The notes below the pieces were generated by a model. It worked only from the letters and a program-made list of their open reading frames with translations, was not told the origin of the DNA and did no database searches. The translations under genes were made by a program, and so were the position numbers. 40,170 bases of DNA from Pseudomonadota bacterium (GTDB lineage Bacteria; Myxococcota_A; UBA796; SXON01): contig JAUXQH010000132.1 of NCBI GenBank assembly GCA_030685065.1, positions 1 to 40,170 of the forward strand, read 5' to 3'. Below, piece after piece: positions 40,022 to 40,170 of this stretch; the stretch's first letter is position 1; each line of letters starts with the position of its first letter.

Positions 40022-40170
40022 CGGGGGCTCCAGGGTGGCGGCCACGGTGGGGTGCACGGTGGCGGACGAAGGGGGAAAGGTCGGTGGCGCGTCCGGAACG
40101 AAGCGGGTCCGCGCGAGCTTACAGCGGATGCGCGATGTCGGGGCCGGGCGCGGGCGCGGGCGCGGCGCGG
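40022..40170. other. upstream region of the vWA gene
   Basis: Expected to hold the vWA promoter; no consensus element was found. The last ~25 bases are a (GGGCGC)n-type tract of extreme GC content. Confidence 0.3.

Noticed and set aside
40140..40170. Structured GGGCGC repeat at the right edge
   Set aside because: Cut by the window end; too short to judge.

Overview
This window looks like a chromosomal segment of a GC-rich (about 70%) deltaproteobacterial or Myxococcota-type bacterium. That is inferred from gene content, not from a marker gene. The content includes many lipoproteins with acidic Asp-rich or MopE-like calcium-binding repeats, a LamG/Cys-rich surface-protein remnant, a type III polyketide synthase cluster, GTG and TTG starts, and very frequent 1-7 nt start/stop overlaps. 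No rRNA, tRNA or CRISPR array was seen.

Left part (1-20377). A 5'-truncated TonB-dependent receptor-like protein is followed by a minus-strand operon: YceI-like, crotonase and two lipoproteins. Next comes a dispersed phenolic-lipid/alkylpyrone-type locus: type III PKS, ICMT-like methyltransferase and acyl carrier protein in overlapping order, then a fatty acyl-AMP ligase and a geranylgeranyl-reductase-like FAD enzyme. Two large acidic lipoproteins on the other strand interrupt it. The likely logic is FAAL loads the ACP, the PKS elongates and cyclises, and the ICMT and FAD enzymes tailor. A beta-propeller/dihaem c-type lipoprotein, an MDR reductase plus GST pair, a run of membrane proteins with a fatty-acid-hydroxylase-type enzyme, and a GNAT coupled to a nucleoside deoxyribosyltransferase-like protein follow.

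Decayed patch (20411-21528). Broken pieces of a sulfatase run into three tandem 51-bp repeats and then into the C-terminal end of a LamG/Cys-rich secreted protein.

Integrated element (22601-31162, 8,562 bp). A SNF2/SWI2 helicase gene is split into a 5' part (31163-33647) and a 3' part (21540-22605). The halves rejoin exactly in frame (1,182 codons including the stop, motif DEAQ-NLKN) when everything between two copies of TCTGG is removed. The insert carries a large serine recombinase, a wHTH replication-type protein with DnaA-like boxes inside its gene, a ParA ATPase with a ribbon-helix-helix-like partner, a frameshifted subtilase-like protein and a small lipoprotein. The attachment site lies inside the recombinase reading frame. 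In the circular form the recombinase would get a different C-terminus whose stop codon overlaps the rep start (ATGA), making one operon of the 201-aa protein, recombinase and rep. Integration cuts this operon, so replication functions may be switched by integration itself. This is the most novel feature of the window.

Right part (33648-40170). A possible 60-aa small protein, a GT-C type membrane glycosyltransferase coupled to an SRPBCC protein, a RimJ/RimL-type acetyltransferase, a second unrelated 51-bp tandem repeat, and a vWA-domain lipoprotein with a clear terminator.
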